Origin: a virus
IMG/VR virus record: IMGVR_UViG_3300042691_020742
Coordinates: 1-36,274 of that record
Direction: 5' to 3' (one strand)
DNA length: 36,274 nucleotides
Shown: positions 8,884-17,286 of the stretch, one piece after another
Layout of the letters: the number at the start of each line of letters is the position of its first letter
Numbering within the stretch: position 1 is the stretch's first letter
The notes under the pieces: generated by a model
Databases searched by the model: none
What the model was told of the DNA's origin: nothing
Seen by the model: only the letters and a program-made list of their open reading frames with translations
Position numbers and translations under genes: made by a program

Positions 8884-10434
8884 CTATGCACCAATTAGCA
8901 TTAATTCGCTAAACGCTGCACCTGCTGCTGCTGTTCTCCATTCAGGAGCAGTTCCAGCAGAGTTCATGTACATTACCTGATTTGCTGTACCCTTTGGTAA
9001 AGCAGCAAGAGTATCTGTTGCTGAAGCATAAATCATGTCACCAGCAGTATATCCTGTCAAACCAGTTCCACCAAGTGTAGTTACAACTGTGTCAAGATCA
9101 AACTGAGATGTTCCAACGTTCCATGAAATTCCAGTACCAGCAAGAGTTGACTGGTCTACTTCAGCATTTTGAACTGCACCATCAACATAAGCGGCATCTA
9201 CCTTATCATCAAGTTGATCTTGAATTGCTGATGTTACACCGCTTAGGTATCCAATTTCAGTGTTTGTAACAGATCCAACAGCCAATGATGAAACTGTTAA
9301 TCCAGCAAGTTCTAGGTCATCTAGTGAGCCTTGTGTAAAGTCTACAGTTGTTGTTGGTTCTGTTGTTACACCCTTAAACAACTTCCACTTATCTGTTGAT
9401 ACGTCTCTTACAAGACCTGAGTGCTTTGCTGCTCCGTCGTTATACCCAACTACGATACCAAGGTCAACTGTGTTTCCTGAATTCTGATGAGCAAGTTGAA
9501 CTAAGTTATCTTCAATAACAATTGAAGTTGCTGATGCTGCAAAATTAGTACCATTTACAGTAAAGTCACCATCTACAATAAGATCATCAGTTGTTACTGT
9601 GCCTGTAAATGTTGGTGAAGCAAGGTTTGCCTTAAGATCAAGTGCTGACTGTGTTGCAGTTGATACTGGCTTGTTTGCATCTGATGTATTATCTACGTTT
9701 CCAAGACCAACCATAGTTGCGGTAATGCCAGAAACTGTTCCTGTAAATGTTGGAGAAGCAATTGGAGCCTTGTCATCTAACTGAGACTGGATTCCAGATG
9801 TTACACCATTAAGGTATCCGATTTCAGTGTCTGAAACATCTGCAACTCTTGCTTGAATTGTTGAAGTATCTACAGAAATTGCTCCTGTTGAGTCATTATA
9901 TGAAAGACCAGTTCCAAGGTTTTCACCAACTGCATCTTGTGCTCTTTCATCTGTGAAATACTTGTTTGTTGAACCTTCTACAAGATTATCTGTATTTGAG
10001 TCTGAGACTCCATTTTCAGCAGTAATGGTCAAACCATTCTTGTCGCCAGTAATAGTAATATTAGACTTTGTTGCACCTGTTAGGAGTGATGCTGCAAATG
10101 CCTTAGTTGCTAGTTCTGCTGTATCTGCAATACCGTGAACGTTTGTGGTGTCTGCTTGGTGGTTAGAAAGATTTGTAGCAACAGTTGTAAAGAATGAAGG
10201 GTCATCTCCAATTGCTGCAGCAAGTTCGTTTAGTGTATTAAGAAGGCCTGGTGCACCGTCAATAAGTGTATCTGCATCAACGAAGTAGCCTAAGTCTGCC
10301 CAGTGATTTGTTCCATCACCAATTTTAAATTTATTTGTATCTGATTCAAATCCAATTTCACCTGCATTGAGGATTGGATTAGCAGCGGTCCATTGTGAGG
10401 CTGTACCTCTGCGCTGTTGCATTCTTGTTGCCAT
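8884..10434 (-). CDS. Tail fibre / receptor-binding type protein with MtD_N-like N-terminus
   Basis: A 516-aa structural protein. Residues 1-50 (MATRMQQRRGTASQW, NPILNAGEIGFESDTNKFKI, GDGTNHWADL) match the N-terminal domain of major-tropism-determinant type phage fibres, which anchors the fibre to the tail. The rest is a low-complexity Thr/Ala/Asp-rich shaft with repeated SPTFTGTV and VGLGNVDNTSDANKPVS units, common in long fibres, and an EWRTAAAGA-type end. The start has TTAGGAG upstream, and TGATATAAT (10472-10464) supplies a promoter. A terminator follows. The fibre genes 10478-10936 and 10954-13260 precede it in transcription. Confidence 0.85.
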   Translation of the reverse strand: MATRMQQRRGTASQWTAANPILNAGEIGFESDTNKFKIGDGTNHWADLGYFVDADTLIDGAPGLLNTLNELAAAIGDDPSFFTTVATNLSNHQADTTNVHGIADTAELATKAFAASLLTGATKSNITITGDKNGLTITAENGVSDSNTDNLVEGSTNKYFTDERAQDAVGENLGTGLSYNDSTGAISVDTSTIQARVADVSDTEIGYLNGVTSGIQSQLDDKAPIASPTFTGTVSGITATMVGLGNVDNTSDANKPVSTATQSALDLKANLASPTFTGTVTTDDLIVDGDFTVNGTNFAASATSIVIEDNLVQLAHQNSGNTVDLGIVVGYNDGAAKHSGLVRDVSTDKWKLFKGVTTEPTTTVDFTQGSLDDLELAGLTVSSLAVGSVTNTEIGYLSGVTSAIQDQLDDKVDAAYVDGAVQNAEVDQSTLAGTGISWNVGTSQFDLDTVVTTLGGTGLTGYTAGDMIYASATDTLAALPKGTANQVMYMNSAGTAPEWRTAAAGAAFSELMLIGA

Positions 10435-10463
10435 TTATATACTCCTAACGTATATTTAGTTAT

Positions 10464-10472
10464 ATTATATCA
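10464..10472 (-). promoter_or_regulatory. Late-type extended -10 (TGATATAAT)
   Basis: TGATATAAT on the minus strand lies about 30 nt before the fibre gene start at 10434, leaving a leader that carries TTAGGAG. No -35 is visible. Confidence 0.5.
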
Positions 10473-10477
10473 GATAA

Positions 10478-10936
10478 TTAGTTAAAATTATCTACTGCAA
10501 TTCCGCCATCCCAGGTTACTTCAAACACATTTGTGTTATAAAACCCAGACTCTACATAATCTCCTGGCTCATCATAATAACCTGCATCTTTGAAAATACT
10601 GACCACTAAGCCAGTGCCATCAATTGCGGTATCGTGAATGTGCTGTGGTAGATCTAATGTATCATTCAACAATGCAATAGAATTCCATGCTGAATTTATA
10701 TATAGATATAAGTGTTCACTTATGTCATCAAAGAATAGTTGACCTTCACTTGCTGGACTAGGAAATGTAGAACCCGAAGGAACTCTAAAACCAGCAATAG
10801 AATTATCTACGTACTCTTTTGTTGCTGCGTGAACAGATTGGGTAGGAGAGGCAACAATAACATTTCCCCCAAATGAACCACCACCATTAACGAAGAGTCC
10901 ATTTTTTACTTTGAAGTCTTTGTCTACTGTTGCCAT
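10478..10936 (-). CDS. Small fibre/appendage structural protein
   Basis: A 152-aa protein beginning MATVDKDFKVKNGLFVNGG, very close to the start of the 768-aa neighbour (MATVNKDFKIKHGLIVEG), so the two share an N-terminal attachment module. It continues with SPTQSVHAATKEYVDNSIAG, a phage-fibre repeat type, and a GQLFFDDISEHLYLYINSAW segment resembling tail-fibre head-binding pieces. AGAGGAG precedes the start. It is probably an accessory fibre or adaptor. Confidence 0.75.
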   Translation of the reverse strand: MATVDKDFKVKNGLFVNGGGSFGGNVIVASPTQSVHAATKEYVDNSIAGFRVPSGSTFPSPASEGQLFFDDISEHLYLYINSAWNSIALLNDTLDLPQHIHDTAIDGTGLVVSIFKDAGYYDEPGDYVESGFYNTNVFEVTWDGGIAVDNFN

Positions 10937-10953
10937 CTCTTACTCCTCTTTAA

Positions 10954-13260
10954 TTATGCTAGTAGTGTTCCGACAACATTAACTGTTGAGTTATTGTTTG
11001 CGGTTTGTACACGAAGTCTTACATCTGTACCACTTACATCAGCAGATACTGTCATTGCTGAACCATTTGTTCCAACAATTGCGTACTCTGTGATTGCTAC
11101 GTTATCTGAAGTGTCAAGTGTAAGAAGAACTTCAGAAACTTCTGTATGTGATCCATATGCTGTCTTTACTAAGAACTTCGCTGAACGATAGTCTGCCTTA
11201 GCAAATGAGTATGCTGTAACAGTTGATGCTGTAGCAATAAGACCAGTTGTTGCTGCAACCTGCTTAGCAAGTGAGTTAACCTCAACTGCTGTAAAGTTTG
11301 GAACAACTGCTTCAAGAGCAGAAACTGCACGAGCATTTGTAAAGTACATTGTTCCAGATGTTCCTGTTGCCAATGGATCTTCATCAAGGTCTGCAGTTGT
11401 AGAGTCTGCAACACCATTTTCTGCAGTAATTGTTAGACCATTTTCATCACCTGTGATAGTAATGTTAGTCTTTGAAGCATTAGTCAAAAGATCTGCTGCA
11501 GACTCCTTAGCACGAACATCTGTAAAGTACTGTGCTGTTCCTTCTGAAACATCATCTGTATCAAGTGTTACGCTTGAACCAAGTGCTGTTGAGTATCCAT
11601 TAACTGTAATTGAGTCGTTAACAAGTGATGCGTTTGCAATGTTTGAAACAGTATTGCTTGATCCATCAATTGTTTTATTTGTTAGAGTCTGTGAATCAGA
11701 TGTTCCAACAATATTGCCAGTTACTCCATGAACACCAGTTGTTGCTGACTCATGTGTTGAAAGATCTCCAGAAACACCAGATACCGCTCCATCAACATAG
11801 AACTTAGTTGCAGCATCCTGATTGCCTACTGGCTCTTCAAGGTTTGTAATTGTGTATGTATTGACAGCATCAAGGTTTGCGCCTAGTGTTGTACCAGAAC
11901 CAATAGTCTTGTTTGTAAGTGTCTGTGAGTCAGATGTTCCAACTACATCACCAGTTACACCGTGAGCAGATGTTAGACCTGTGTGAGCATCAACTTCGCC
12001 ATCAACATATGATCTTGTTGCTGTGATTGTGTCATCAATTTCAAATACTGTACCGTCAAGAGTTAGACCGTTGCCAGCAGTAAATGTTCCTGCACCTGAG
12101 AACTGTGTAAATGATATTGGGTCTGTTCCAATTGTTGCTGGCTTAAGTGTTTGCACCCAACCTGTATTAGCATAAGTACCAGCACTTACGAAGATAAAGT
12201 CTCCGCTATCTACTTCTGTTGCTGTATCAAAGTCTGTTGCACGAAGTGCTTGACCTGAAGCCTGAACTACGTAGATACCGTTTTCTGCACCATTTGTCTG
12301 ACCATTAAGAAGAATACGGTCTCCTGTTGCAAGTGTTACTCCACCAGCAGTGTCTCCATTTTCAAGAGCGGTAGCAATTGCAACGTTTGTAAGAATTGCT
12401 GCTCGTGCTGCTGGATGAACATGTAGTCCTTCTGAAACTGCATCAACATAAGCCTTTGTTGCAGCATCTGTGCTGTTTGTTGGTGTACCAAGATTTGTAA
12501 TCTGGAATCCACCTGCAGCAAGATCTCCACCAAGAGTCTTGTTAGAAATTGTTTGTGCATCTGTTGTGCCTACAACGTTACCTGTAACTCCGTGAACTCC
12601 AGAAGCAACATCGTGGTTATTTATTGCATTTGTAAGATCTGATTCTGTTGCAACAACTGAATCATCAATTCTAATTGCTCCACCAGAAATTTCAAGACCA
12701 TTTCCTAGGTGTGCAGTAAATGCTCCAGTGTTAACGTCGTAGTTTAGTCCGTCACCAGCAGAAACTGCATTACGAGCAAGTGAGTCTGAGAAGTACTTAT
12801 TTGTAGCGCCTTCTGCAACATCATCTGTTGTTAATGCATCTGCGTGATCAATTGCATTCTGCTCTGCAGTATTTGCATATCCCTGCGCTGTTGAAAGAGC
12901 AGTAATGATTTCACCATCTGTGTAGCCATTAGCATCTGACTCTGCAGTATCTGCATATCCTTGTGCTGTTTGAAGAGCAGTAGTAATTTCGCCATCTGTG
13001 TAAGAATTAGCGCTTCCTTCTGCAGCAGATGCTGACCCATATGAATCAAAAACATTTGCCTTAACGTTAAGTTCACCAGAAATTACTTCTAGTTGTGTTG
13101 ACTCAACAGAGGTGATGAGTGTTTCTCCACCAATAAGGTCAATAATATAGTTATCTGAATCTGTGTTCTTTGTAAGAATGTCATTGCCATCAATGGTACC
13201 TGTTGTACCTTCAACAATGAGTCCATGCTTAATTTTAAAGTCTTTGTTGACTGTTGCCAT
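10954..13260 (-). CDS. Long tail fibre-like protein with repeated shaft
   Basis: A 768-aa low-complexity fibre. The N-terminus MATVNKDFKIKHGLIVEG is shared with the next gene. The shaft holds several copies of HGVTGNVVGTSDSQTLTNKT and of NLGTPTNSTDAATKAYVD, which are widespread in tailed-phage fibres and usually form trimeric beta-structure. Two paired AQGYADTAE-type repeats occur near residues 90-130. The C-terminal ~120 residues (from about NFTAVEVNSLAKQ) look like a globular beta-domain and resemble the end of the next gene upstream (13277-13723), suggesting a shared module. AAGGAG precedes the start. Confidence 0.8.
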   Translation of the reverse strand: MATVNKDFKIKHGLIVEGTTGTIDGNDILTKNTDSDNYIIDLIGGETLITSVESTQLEVISGELNVKANVFDSYGSASAAEGSANSYTDGEITTALQTAQGYADTAESDANGYTDGEIITALSTAQGYANTAEQNAIDHADALTTDDVAEGATNKYFSDSLARNAVSAGDGLNYDVNTGAFTAHLGNGLEISGGAIRIDDSVVATESDLTNAINNHDVASGVHGVTGNVVGTTDAQTISNKTLGGDLAAGGFQITNLGTPTNSTDAATKAYVDAVSEGLHVHPAARAAILTNVAIATALENGDTAGGVTLATGDRILLNGQTNGAENGIYVVQASGQALRATDFDTATEVDSGDFIFVSAGTYANTGWVQTLKPATIGTDPISFTQFSGAGTFTAGNGLTLDGTVFEIDDTITATRSYVDGEVDAHTGLTSAHGVTGDVVGTSDSQTLTNKTIGSGTTLGANLDAVNTYTITNLEEPVGNQDAATKFYVDGAVSGVSGDLSTHESATTGVHGVTGNIVGTSDSQTLTNKTIDGSSNTVSNIANASLVNDSITVNGYSTALGSSVTLDTDDVSEGTAQYFTDVRAKESAADLLTNASKTNITITGDENGLTITAENGVADSTTADLDEDPLATGTSGTMYFTNARAVSALEAVVPNFTAVEVNSLAKQVAATTGLIATASTVTAYSFAKADYRSAKFLVKTAYGSHTEVSEVLLTLDTSDNVAITEYAIVGTNGSAMTVSADVSGTDVRLRVQTANNNSTVNVVGTLLA

Positions 13261-13276
13261 TTTTTATCTCCTTAAG

Positions 13277-13723
13277 TTATGCCTTCAAACCAATACGTGC
13301 ATAACGTACGGTTATCGGGGTGATTCCTGGGGCTGGTGTAACAGTGAGGGCAACCGTGTTACTAACCCTGGAGACGCTAATGGTGCCAATATTCCCATCG
13401 GTGTCTATAGTTCCATACTCGCTGACAGAAACATCTTCTCCGTCAACTAGAATGGTCATCTCTGTGGCGTAAAACTTATTATCGCCAGCAGAAGTCTTTG
13501 CTATGGAGATAATGTACTTTACCATTCTCCATTGTGTTGCATCAAAATTATCAACTACGGTAACATTCTCAATACCGTTGATTGTGTTGTCGTTGTTACC
13601 AAAAGAGCCAAGGTTTGTTGCTTGACCTGCGGTAGTGTCAATTAAATCTACATAGTCTTGTTGACTTGGACGATCACCAGTCTCAAACTTGGTCTTTACA
13701 TTTGGTATAGATACTTGGGCCAT
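13277..13723 (-). CDS. Small structural (fibre-associated) protein, leaderless
   Basis: A 148-aa beta-rich protein, MAQVSIPNVKTKFETGDRP, with a later stretch (KYIISIAKTSAGDNKFYATEMTILVDG) resembling the C-terminal domain of the 768-aa fibre (RSAKFLVKTAYGSHTEVSEVLLTLD). The shared domain (about residues 65-148) suggests both attach to the same virion structure. TGTTATAAT lies exactly 6 nt before the ATG, so translation is probably leaderless; no ribosome site is visible. It begins a fibre operon running to 8884. Confidence 0.75.
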   Translation of the reverse strand: MAQVSIPNVKTKFETGDRPSQQDYVDLIDTTAGQATNLGSFGNNDNTINGIENVTVVDNFDATQWRMVKYIISIAKTSAGDNKFYATEMTILVDGEDVSVSEYGTIDTDGNIGTISVSRVSNTVALTVTPAPGITPITVRYARIGLKA

Positions 13724-13729
13724 ACATGT

Positions 13730-13738
13730 ATTATAACA
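13730..13738 (-). promoter_or_regulatory. Late-type extended -10 (TGTTATAAT), leaderless start
   Basis: TGTTATAAT on the minus strand is followed by 6 nt and the ATG at 13723, the classical actinobacterial leaderless spacing. The -35 region is A/T only. Confidence 0.6.
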
Positions 13739-13755
13739 TAATTAATTATAAATAT

Positions 13756-13980
13756 TTAAATAATCCAGTTAGAAAAGCCAATGACCTGGAGCCCAATTCC
13801 TGGGGGATTTGAAGAAGAATATCCCTCAATGCCAATAGTTGTAAACCTTACTCTAAATGGAAGGATTGATTCAATCTTTGTGATTGGTGCAGCATACCTA
13901 ATTTGTGTCTTTGGATGATTAACTGTTTCTGGGATAGTTATTCTTTTTCTGTAATCATCAATAATTACAGCGCTTGCCAT
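13756..13980 (-). CDS. Hypothetical small structural protein
   Basis: A 74-aa protein (MASAVIIDDYRKRITIPETV...) that I do not recognise. It is beta-rich, ends in hydrophobic GLQVIGFSNWII and has no clear membrane helix. Its ATG shares one base with the stop of the upstream gene (TAATG), so it is translationally coupled to the RGD-type beta-sandwich protein at 13980-14384. The context indicates a virion component. Confidence 0.7.
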   Translation of the reverse strand: MASAVIIDDYRKRITIPETVNHPKTQIRYAAPITKIESILPFRVRFTTIGIEGYSSSNPPGIGLQVIGFSNWII

Positions 13981-14384
13981 TAGTCAGTTACATCCTCAAT
14001 GATTATCATTTTACCCTGGCAAACTGTCCATACTCTATCGGCGTCAGATAACTCAACATCAAATACATCTCCAGTTTGAAGTTGAATGGTTTGAGCAGAT
14101 GTAAGAGAAACTGTAAATTCTCCTATTTCATCATTTGGTGTTTGTGTAGGGACAATTGTAAAAATAGTTCCAGCAGAGTCTTGAGAAATATCTCCTGCTA
14201 CATCTGGACGGCGGAACTCACAAAGAATATCCCAGTCTTCAATAATTAATGGATCTTGATTATCATCTGTTGTATAAACTCTAAATGCTGCTGTATCGCC
14301 TCTAACGACAGTCCAAGTAACAATTGGTGGTCTTAAACCAACATCGTAAGCGCTTTTTGATTCTTGCCCTCTGTATGTAGCCAT
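13980..14384 (-). CDS. Beta-sandwich structural protein of the 'WTVVRGD' family (copy 1)
   Basis: A 134-aa protein with IVTWTVVRGDTAAFRVY near residue 24 and strand-rich sequence ending in a conserved-looking KMIIIEDVTD. The protein at 19979-20374 has the same WTVVRGD start and a similar end (ICVLGDVTP); 18790-19149 is a more distant relative (YYRGDTFEF). The fold is probably Ig-like or BppU-N-like, as in baseplate or fibre adaptors; this is inferred from pattern only. It is the first gene of its unit, with TGATATAAT 9 nt before the ATG and no ribosome site. Confidence 0.75.
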   Translation of the reverse strand: MATYRGQESKSAYDVGLRPPIVTWTVVRGDTAAFRVYTTDDNQDPLIIEDWDILCEFRRPDVAGDISQDSAGTIFTIVPTQTPNDEIGEFTVSLTSAQTIQLQTGDVFDVELSDADRVWTVCQGKMIIIEDVTD

Positions 14385-14393
14385 AGTTCTTTT

Positions 14394-14402
14394 ATTATAT
14401 CA
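14394..14402 (-). promoter_or_regulatory. Late-type extended -10 (TGATATAAT), near-leaderless
   Basis: TGATATAAT on the minus strand ends 9 nt before the ATG at 14384; the predicted leader is 0-3 nt. No -35 is seen. An inverted ATGTCCG-type motif (minus strand, from 14463) lies ~60 bp upstream. Confidence 0.55.
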
Positions 14403-14469
14403 CATATAACTAATAATATATTTTGTTATCAAATTGTTATAATCATATAGTACAAAACGGACATTAATC

Positions 14470-14498
14470 TTGTACTTGTCAGTAGATTGTGTTATACT
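14470..14498 (+). promoter_or_regulatory. Promoter of the lysozyme-like gene (TTGTAC-17-TATACT with spacer TGTCAG)
   Basis: -35 TTGTAC (14470-14475), a 17-bp spacer and -10 TATACT (14493-14498). TGTCAG sits in the spacer exactly 10 bp before the -10, as in the early-region promoters. No CRP-like site is visible upstream. The predicted start is ~14505. Confidence 0.7.
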
Positions 14499-14503
14499 AG
14501 ATT

Positions 14504-14525
14504 ATGAGACCAACCAAGGTCTCAT
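14504..14525 (+). promoter_or_regulatory. Stem-loop at the 5' end of the lysozyme-like mRNA
   Basis: A perfect 8-bp stem, ATGAGACC/GGTCTCAT, with a 6-nt AACCAA loop. It begins at the predicted transcription start and ends about 10 nt before the Shine-Dalgarno TAGGAGG. It has no T-tract, so it is not a terminator; a 5' stabilising hairpin or a translational control element would fit. Confidence 0.6.
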
Positions 14526-14548
14526 TCGTTTCTTAGGAGGTAAAAACT

Positions 14549-15100
14549 ATGAGAGAAACAAAAGTGTGGTTAGGGGTAATGTTATTGGTGGTGTCTTCTT
14601 CTATTTTTGCAAATAATGCAAATGCAGTGAATACTAATACCAAGAATAATTTACTAAGTAAATATGCCCAGGATCAATCTACCGCCCATAAAGCGGTTTT
14701 TTTGGTTTCTAGGGAAGAAATATTAAAAAAGTATGAAAATGCAACAAAACTATCAGATTCAGAATTGGCTCTGGTATTAAGTTCAGTAGGATTTAAAGGA
14801 CAAGACTTGAAAGAGGCTTGGGCTGTAGCAAAGAAAGAGTCTAACGGTAGACCTCTTGCGTTCAATGGAAATGCTTCAACTGGAGACAGTTCTTATGGTA
14901 TTTTTCAAATCAATATGATTGGAATGCTTGGTCCAGACCGTAGAGATAAGTTTGAACTAGATCACAATGCTGATCTTTTCAATCCAGTAGTGAATGCAAA
15001 AATTGCATATCATATGAGTGATGGTGGTAAGGACTGGTCTGCTTGGAAGGGTTTAACCCAAAGAACTAAGGAGTGGATGACCAAGTTCCCAAAGTTATAA
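14549..15100 (+). CDS. Secreted lysozyme/transglycosylase-like muralytic enzyme
   Basis: Cleaves peptidoglycan glycan strands, probably for host lysis. Residues 1-26 form a signal peptide (basic start, hydrophobic WLGVMLLVVSSSIF, ANA cleavage site). The C-terminal domain (~70-183) has the lysozyme-like pattern: Glu97 in KKESNGRPLAF, then SYGIFQIN near 114-121 and a KIAYHMSDGGKDWSAW segment. This resembles small SLT or resuscitation-type domains of actinobacteria and their phages. A strong TAGGAGG site precedes the ATG. It is the only plus-strand gene within the minus-strand block, isolated by its own promoter and a terminator, so its timing can be set independently. It carries no separate cell-wall-binding domain. 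Confidence 0.85.
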   Translation: MRETKVWLGVMLLVVSSSIFANNANAVNTNTKNNLLSKYAQDQSTAHKAVFLVSREEILKKYENATKLSDSELALVLSSVGFKGQDLKEAWAVAKKESNGRPLAFNGNASTGDSSYGIFQINMIGMLGPDRRDKFELDHNADLFNPVVNAKIAYHMSDGGKDWSAWKGLTQRTKEWMTKFPKL

Positions 15101-15107
15101 TTTAGGG

Positions 15108-15158
15108 TAAAAAAATACCCCCTTGGCTAAATGCTTTGGGGGTATTTTCTTTTTTTTA
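15108..15158. terminator. Bidirectional rho-independent terminator
   Basis: A 10-bp stem, AAATACCCCC/GGGGGTATTT (15113-15122 with 15138-15147), is followed by a T-rich tract on the plus strand and preceded by an A-tract that gives T residues on the minus strand. It lies between the lysozyme-like gene and the convergent structural gene ending at 15161. Confidence 0.9.
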
Positions 15159-15160
15159 AA

Positions 15161-15490
15161 TTACTCAGTTGGTGTTAATGCCACTACATTATCTTCTGAG
15201 TCTCTTCCAATAAAGGAATTAGTTTCAGAATCATATCCCCATCCAGTTGCTGGATGAAGTAGTGGGTCAGCCATTATGCTTGTAATTTCAACCATCTTAG
15301 GTTGACTCAAAAATATTGCTGACAGTCTATCATCTGTAAAGATAATATCTGCAACCTCGTCATCAACAACAAAAGCAATTGCTCTTGCTTGCTCATGAAC
15401 TGGGGCTGTGCTTACAACTTCTTCGTGTCCCTCTGGAACACCTGATACTGGACCGTCTCCTGTATCTTTTGGACCTAGATCTGCGCTCAT
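15161..15490 (-). CDS. Hypothetical protein next to zinc-ribbon gene
   Basis: A 109-aa acidic protein starting MSADLGPKDTGDGPVSG. Residues ~35-75 (ARAIAFVVDDEVADIIFTDDRLSAIFLSQP) look like a small alpha/beta fold, and the C-terminus (GWGYDSETNSFI) resembles a segment seen in phage proteins that track fibre or metadata genes. I do not recognise a family. GAGGAAG precedes the ATG, and the gene starts 2 nt after the upstream zinc-ribbon stop, in one operon. Confidence 0.7.
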   Translation of the reverse strand: MSADLGPKDTGDGPVSGVPEGHEEVVSTAPVHEQARAIAFVVDDEVADIIFTDDRLSAIFLSQPKMVEITSIMADPLLHPATGWGYDSETNSFIGRDSEDNVVALTPTE

Positions 15491-15491
15491 A

Positions 15492-15725
15492 CTATTTCAC
15501 TTCCTCTGTTTCTATGGCTTCCCATTTTCCTATTGGACAAAATGCTTCCGCTAGTTTTGTCTTAAGGACCATTATACACCCACATTCTTTGCATTGCTTT
15601 GTTGCCTGGATAAGTCTTGGACATTCTTTACAAATGCTAAATCTTTCATCAGCAACCTCTTTACTCACCTTCTTTTTTGTTGGATCTAGAAGATCCCAAG
15701 GTTTTACTGCTCTTCTCTCTGTCAT
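15492..15725 (-). CDS. Small zinc-ribbon protein (CxxC-CxxCxC-CPIGKW type), copy 1
   Basis: A 77-aa protein with CKECP, CKECGCIM and CPIGKW, spaced as in a four-cysteine zinc ribbon; the pattern resembles small phage DUF6171-like proteins. The second copy at 23933-24136 shares SxCxxC, CKxCxCFMKLKTxL and CPIGKW. No enzymatic residues are apparent. AAGGGG precedes the ATG. The function is unknown; binding to nucleic acid or protein is possible. Confidence 0.78.
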   Translation of the reverse strand: MTERRAVKPWDLLDPTKKKVSKEVADERFSICKECPRLIQATKQCKECGCIMVLKTKLAEAFCPIGKWEAIETEEVK

Positions 15726-15742
15726 TACTACCCCTTATTTTC

Positions 15743-17263
15743 TTAGAAGCCTGTTGTTTCAAAGTCATCAAGTGTTGAACCCTGATTCATTGCTCCAGAT
15801 GATGTTTTAATTATACCAAACTTGTTTGACTTAGTATTAAATGTAGGAGTAAGGTTACGTGTTGTATAGGCAGTACCATTATAGTTCTCTTGTGGATAAC
15901 CAACAATTGTTACTGTACCATTTGAACCAGTTACAACAGACATTGACGCTAGTTTAGGTGTAGCATTTGATGCATCTGACTGTGCAATTGCTGTTCCTGA
16001 TCCCATGCTAAAGTCTTCAATTGTTGATGCTGATCCGCCTTCAACCTTAATTGTTCTCATATAGTTGGTAACAGTTGAAACAGTTGCATTTGTTCCGCAT
16101 GAACCATTATAATACTGGGTAAATCCACCAATTGAACAGCAGAATGACCATCTTGCCGCCTCATCACCTTGACAAGTGCTGCATGAGCATCCAAGGTTTC
16201 TTGGTGCTGAACCACCTGTTGGTGAATATTGTACATAAGTTGCTGAACAACTATAACTTACACCTGTACAACATCCTCCAGGGTTACATCCGTTTCCAGA
16301 GCAGCCTCTTGAAGAATATCCACCGCAGTTTGTTGATGTTCCAACAGTTCCAAAACTATATGTTGCCATATATGTATTTGCATCTGTTGCCCAATAAACA
16401 AGACCTGTTCCTGGTGTTAATGTTCCAGCCTTTGTTGTACCAAAATTGCTGTTCATTGTAATTACTGCAACTGCTGAAGAAGAGGCAGTTTGTGCTTGAG
16501 ATCCGTTTGCATACCAAACACCAGTAAGTGCTTGCCACTCTGAATCTGCTGTTGTTGTGCTTCCAAGATTAACTGTTGTTGTTCTATTGAATGTATCACC
16601 ATCTGCAAGTGGAACTGTATTTGGAGTAAGTGAATTTGATGTTCCTCCAAGAGAGTTTCCGTTACTATTTACTGCTATAACGCTAAATGTGTAACTTACG
16701 TTTTGAGCAAATGCACCAGTTACAGTAAGTGGGCTAGAACTTCCAGTTACCGTTAAAGGAATAGACGGAGTGCTTTGAACAAGATAACTTGTAATTGTTT
16801 CTCCGCCACCGTCTGGCGCTGTAAATGGAACTTGTACGGTTGTTTTGTTTTGACGTACAGCAGTTCCAGCAGTAGGTTGTGCAGCAACAGTTCTTGCTGT
16901 AATTGCACTTGATGAAGGAGTGCTTGCTGTTTGTGATGATCCGCTACCTCCAACTGCTTTTACTGTAAATGTGTATTCAGTTCCAGATTGAAGACCAGTT
17001 ATTGTAATAGGGCTTGTTGATGAGGTTGCTGTAATATCTCCTGGAGAAGATGTAACAACATATGATACTGGAATTCCACCTTTTGAATTTGGTGAAACAA
17101 CAATTGTTGCTGCTCCATTATTGTATCCACGACCAGTACCAACATTTGTAGCAGAAACAAGAGTTGGAACGTTTGGAACATCTGCAATTTTTGCTGCTCC
17201 TGCAGAACCATCGTTGTACTTCTTGCCTGTTAGGTTAGAGTCACTTGCTTTTCTTACTGCCAT
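15743..17263 (-). CDS. Fibronectin type III-domain virion protein with cysteine-rich segment
   Basis: A 506-aa protein. After a short N-terminal tag, two fibronectin-III domains are visible (about 35-125, with VSYVVTSSPG and LQSGTEYTFTVKAV, and 130-215, with ITSYLVQSTP and NVSYTFSVIAVNS). Residues ~225-300 look like a beta-sandwich. Residues ~310-390 hold at least 14 cysteines in short spacing (CGGYSSRGCSGNGCNPGGCC), unusual for a phage fibre. Fn3 domains in phages often bind the cell surface. TGAGGT precedes the ATG. It lies in a run of small structural genes. Confidence 0.8.
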   Translation of the reverse strand: MAVRKASDSNLTGKKYNDGSAGAAKIADVPNVPTLVSATNVGTGRGYNNGAATIVVSPNSKGGIPVSYVVTSSPGDITATSSTSPITITGLQSGTEYTFTVKAVGGSGSSQTASTPSSSAITARTVAAQPTAGTAVRQNKTTVQVPFTAPDGGGETITSYLVQSTPSIPLTVTGSSSPLTVTGAFAQNVSYTFSVIAVNSNGNSLGGTSNSLTPNTVPLADGDTFNRTTTVNLGSTTTADSEWQALTGVWYANGSQAQTASSSAVAVITMNSNFGTTKAGTLTPGTGLVYWATDANTYMATYSFGTVGTSTNCGGYSSRGCSGNGCNPGGCCTGVSYSCSATYVQYSPTGGSAPRNLGCSCSTCQGDEAARWSFCCSIGGFTQYYNGSCGTNATVSTVTNYMRTIKVEGGSASTIEDFSMGSGTAIAQSDASNATPKLASMSVVTGSNGTVTIVGYPQENYNGTAYTTRNLTPTFNTKSNKFGIIKTSSGAMNQGSTLDDFETTGF

Positions 17264-17286
17264 AATACATTACCTCAATCTTTTAA

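Noticed and set aside
15891-15899. TGTGGATAA (DnaA-box match) inside the fibronectin-III gene
   Set aside because: A lone copy within coding sequence with no other origin signals; likely chance.
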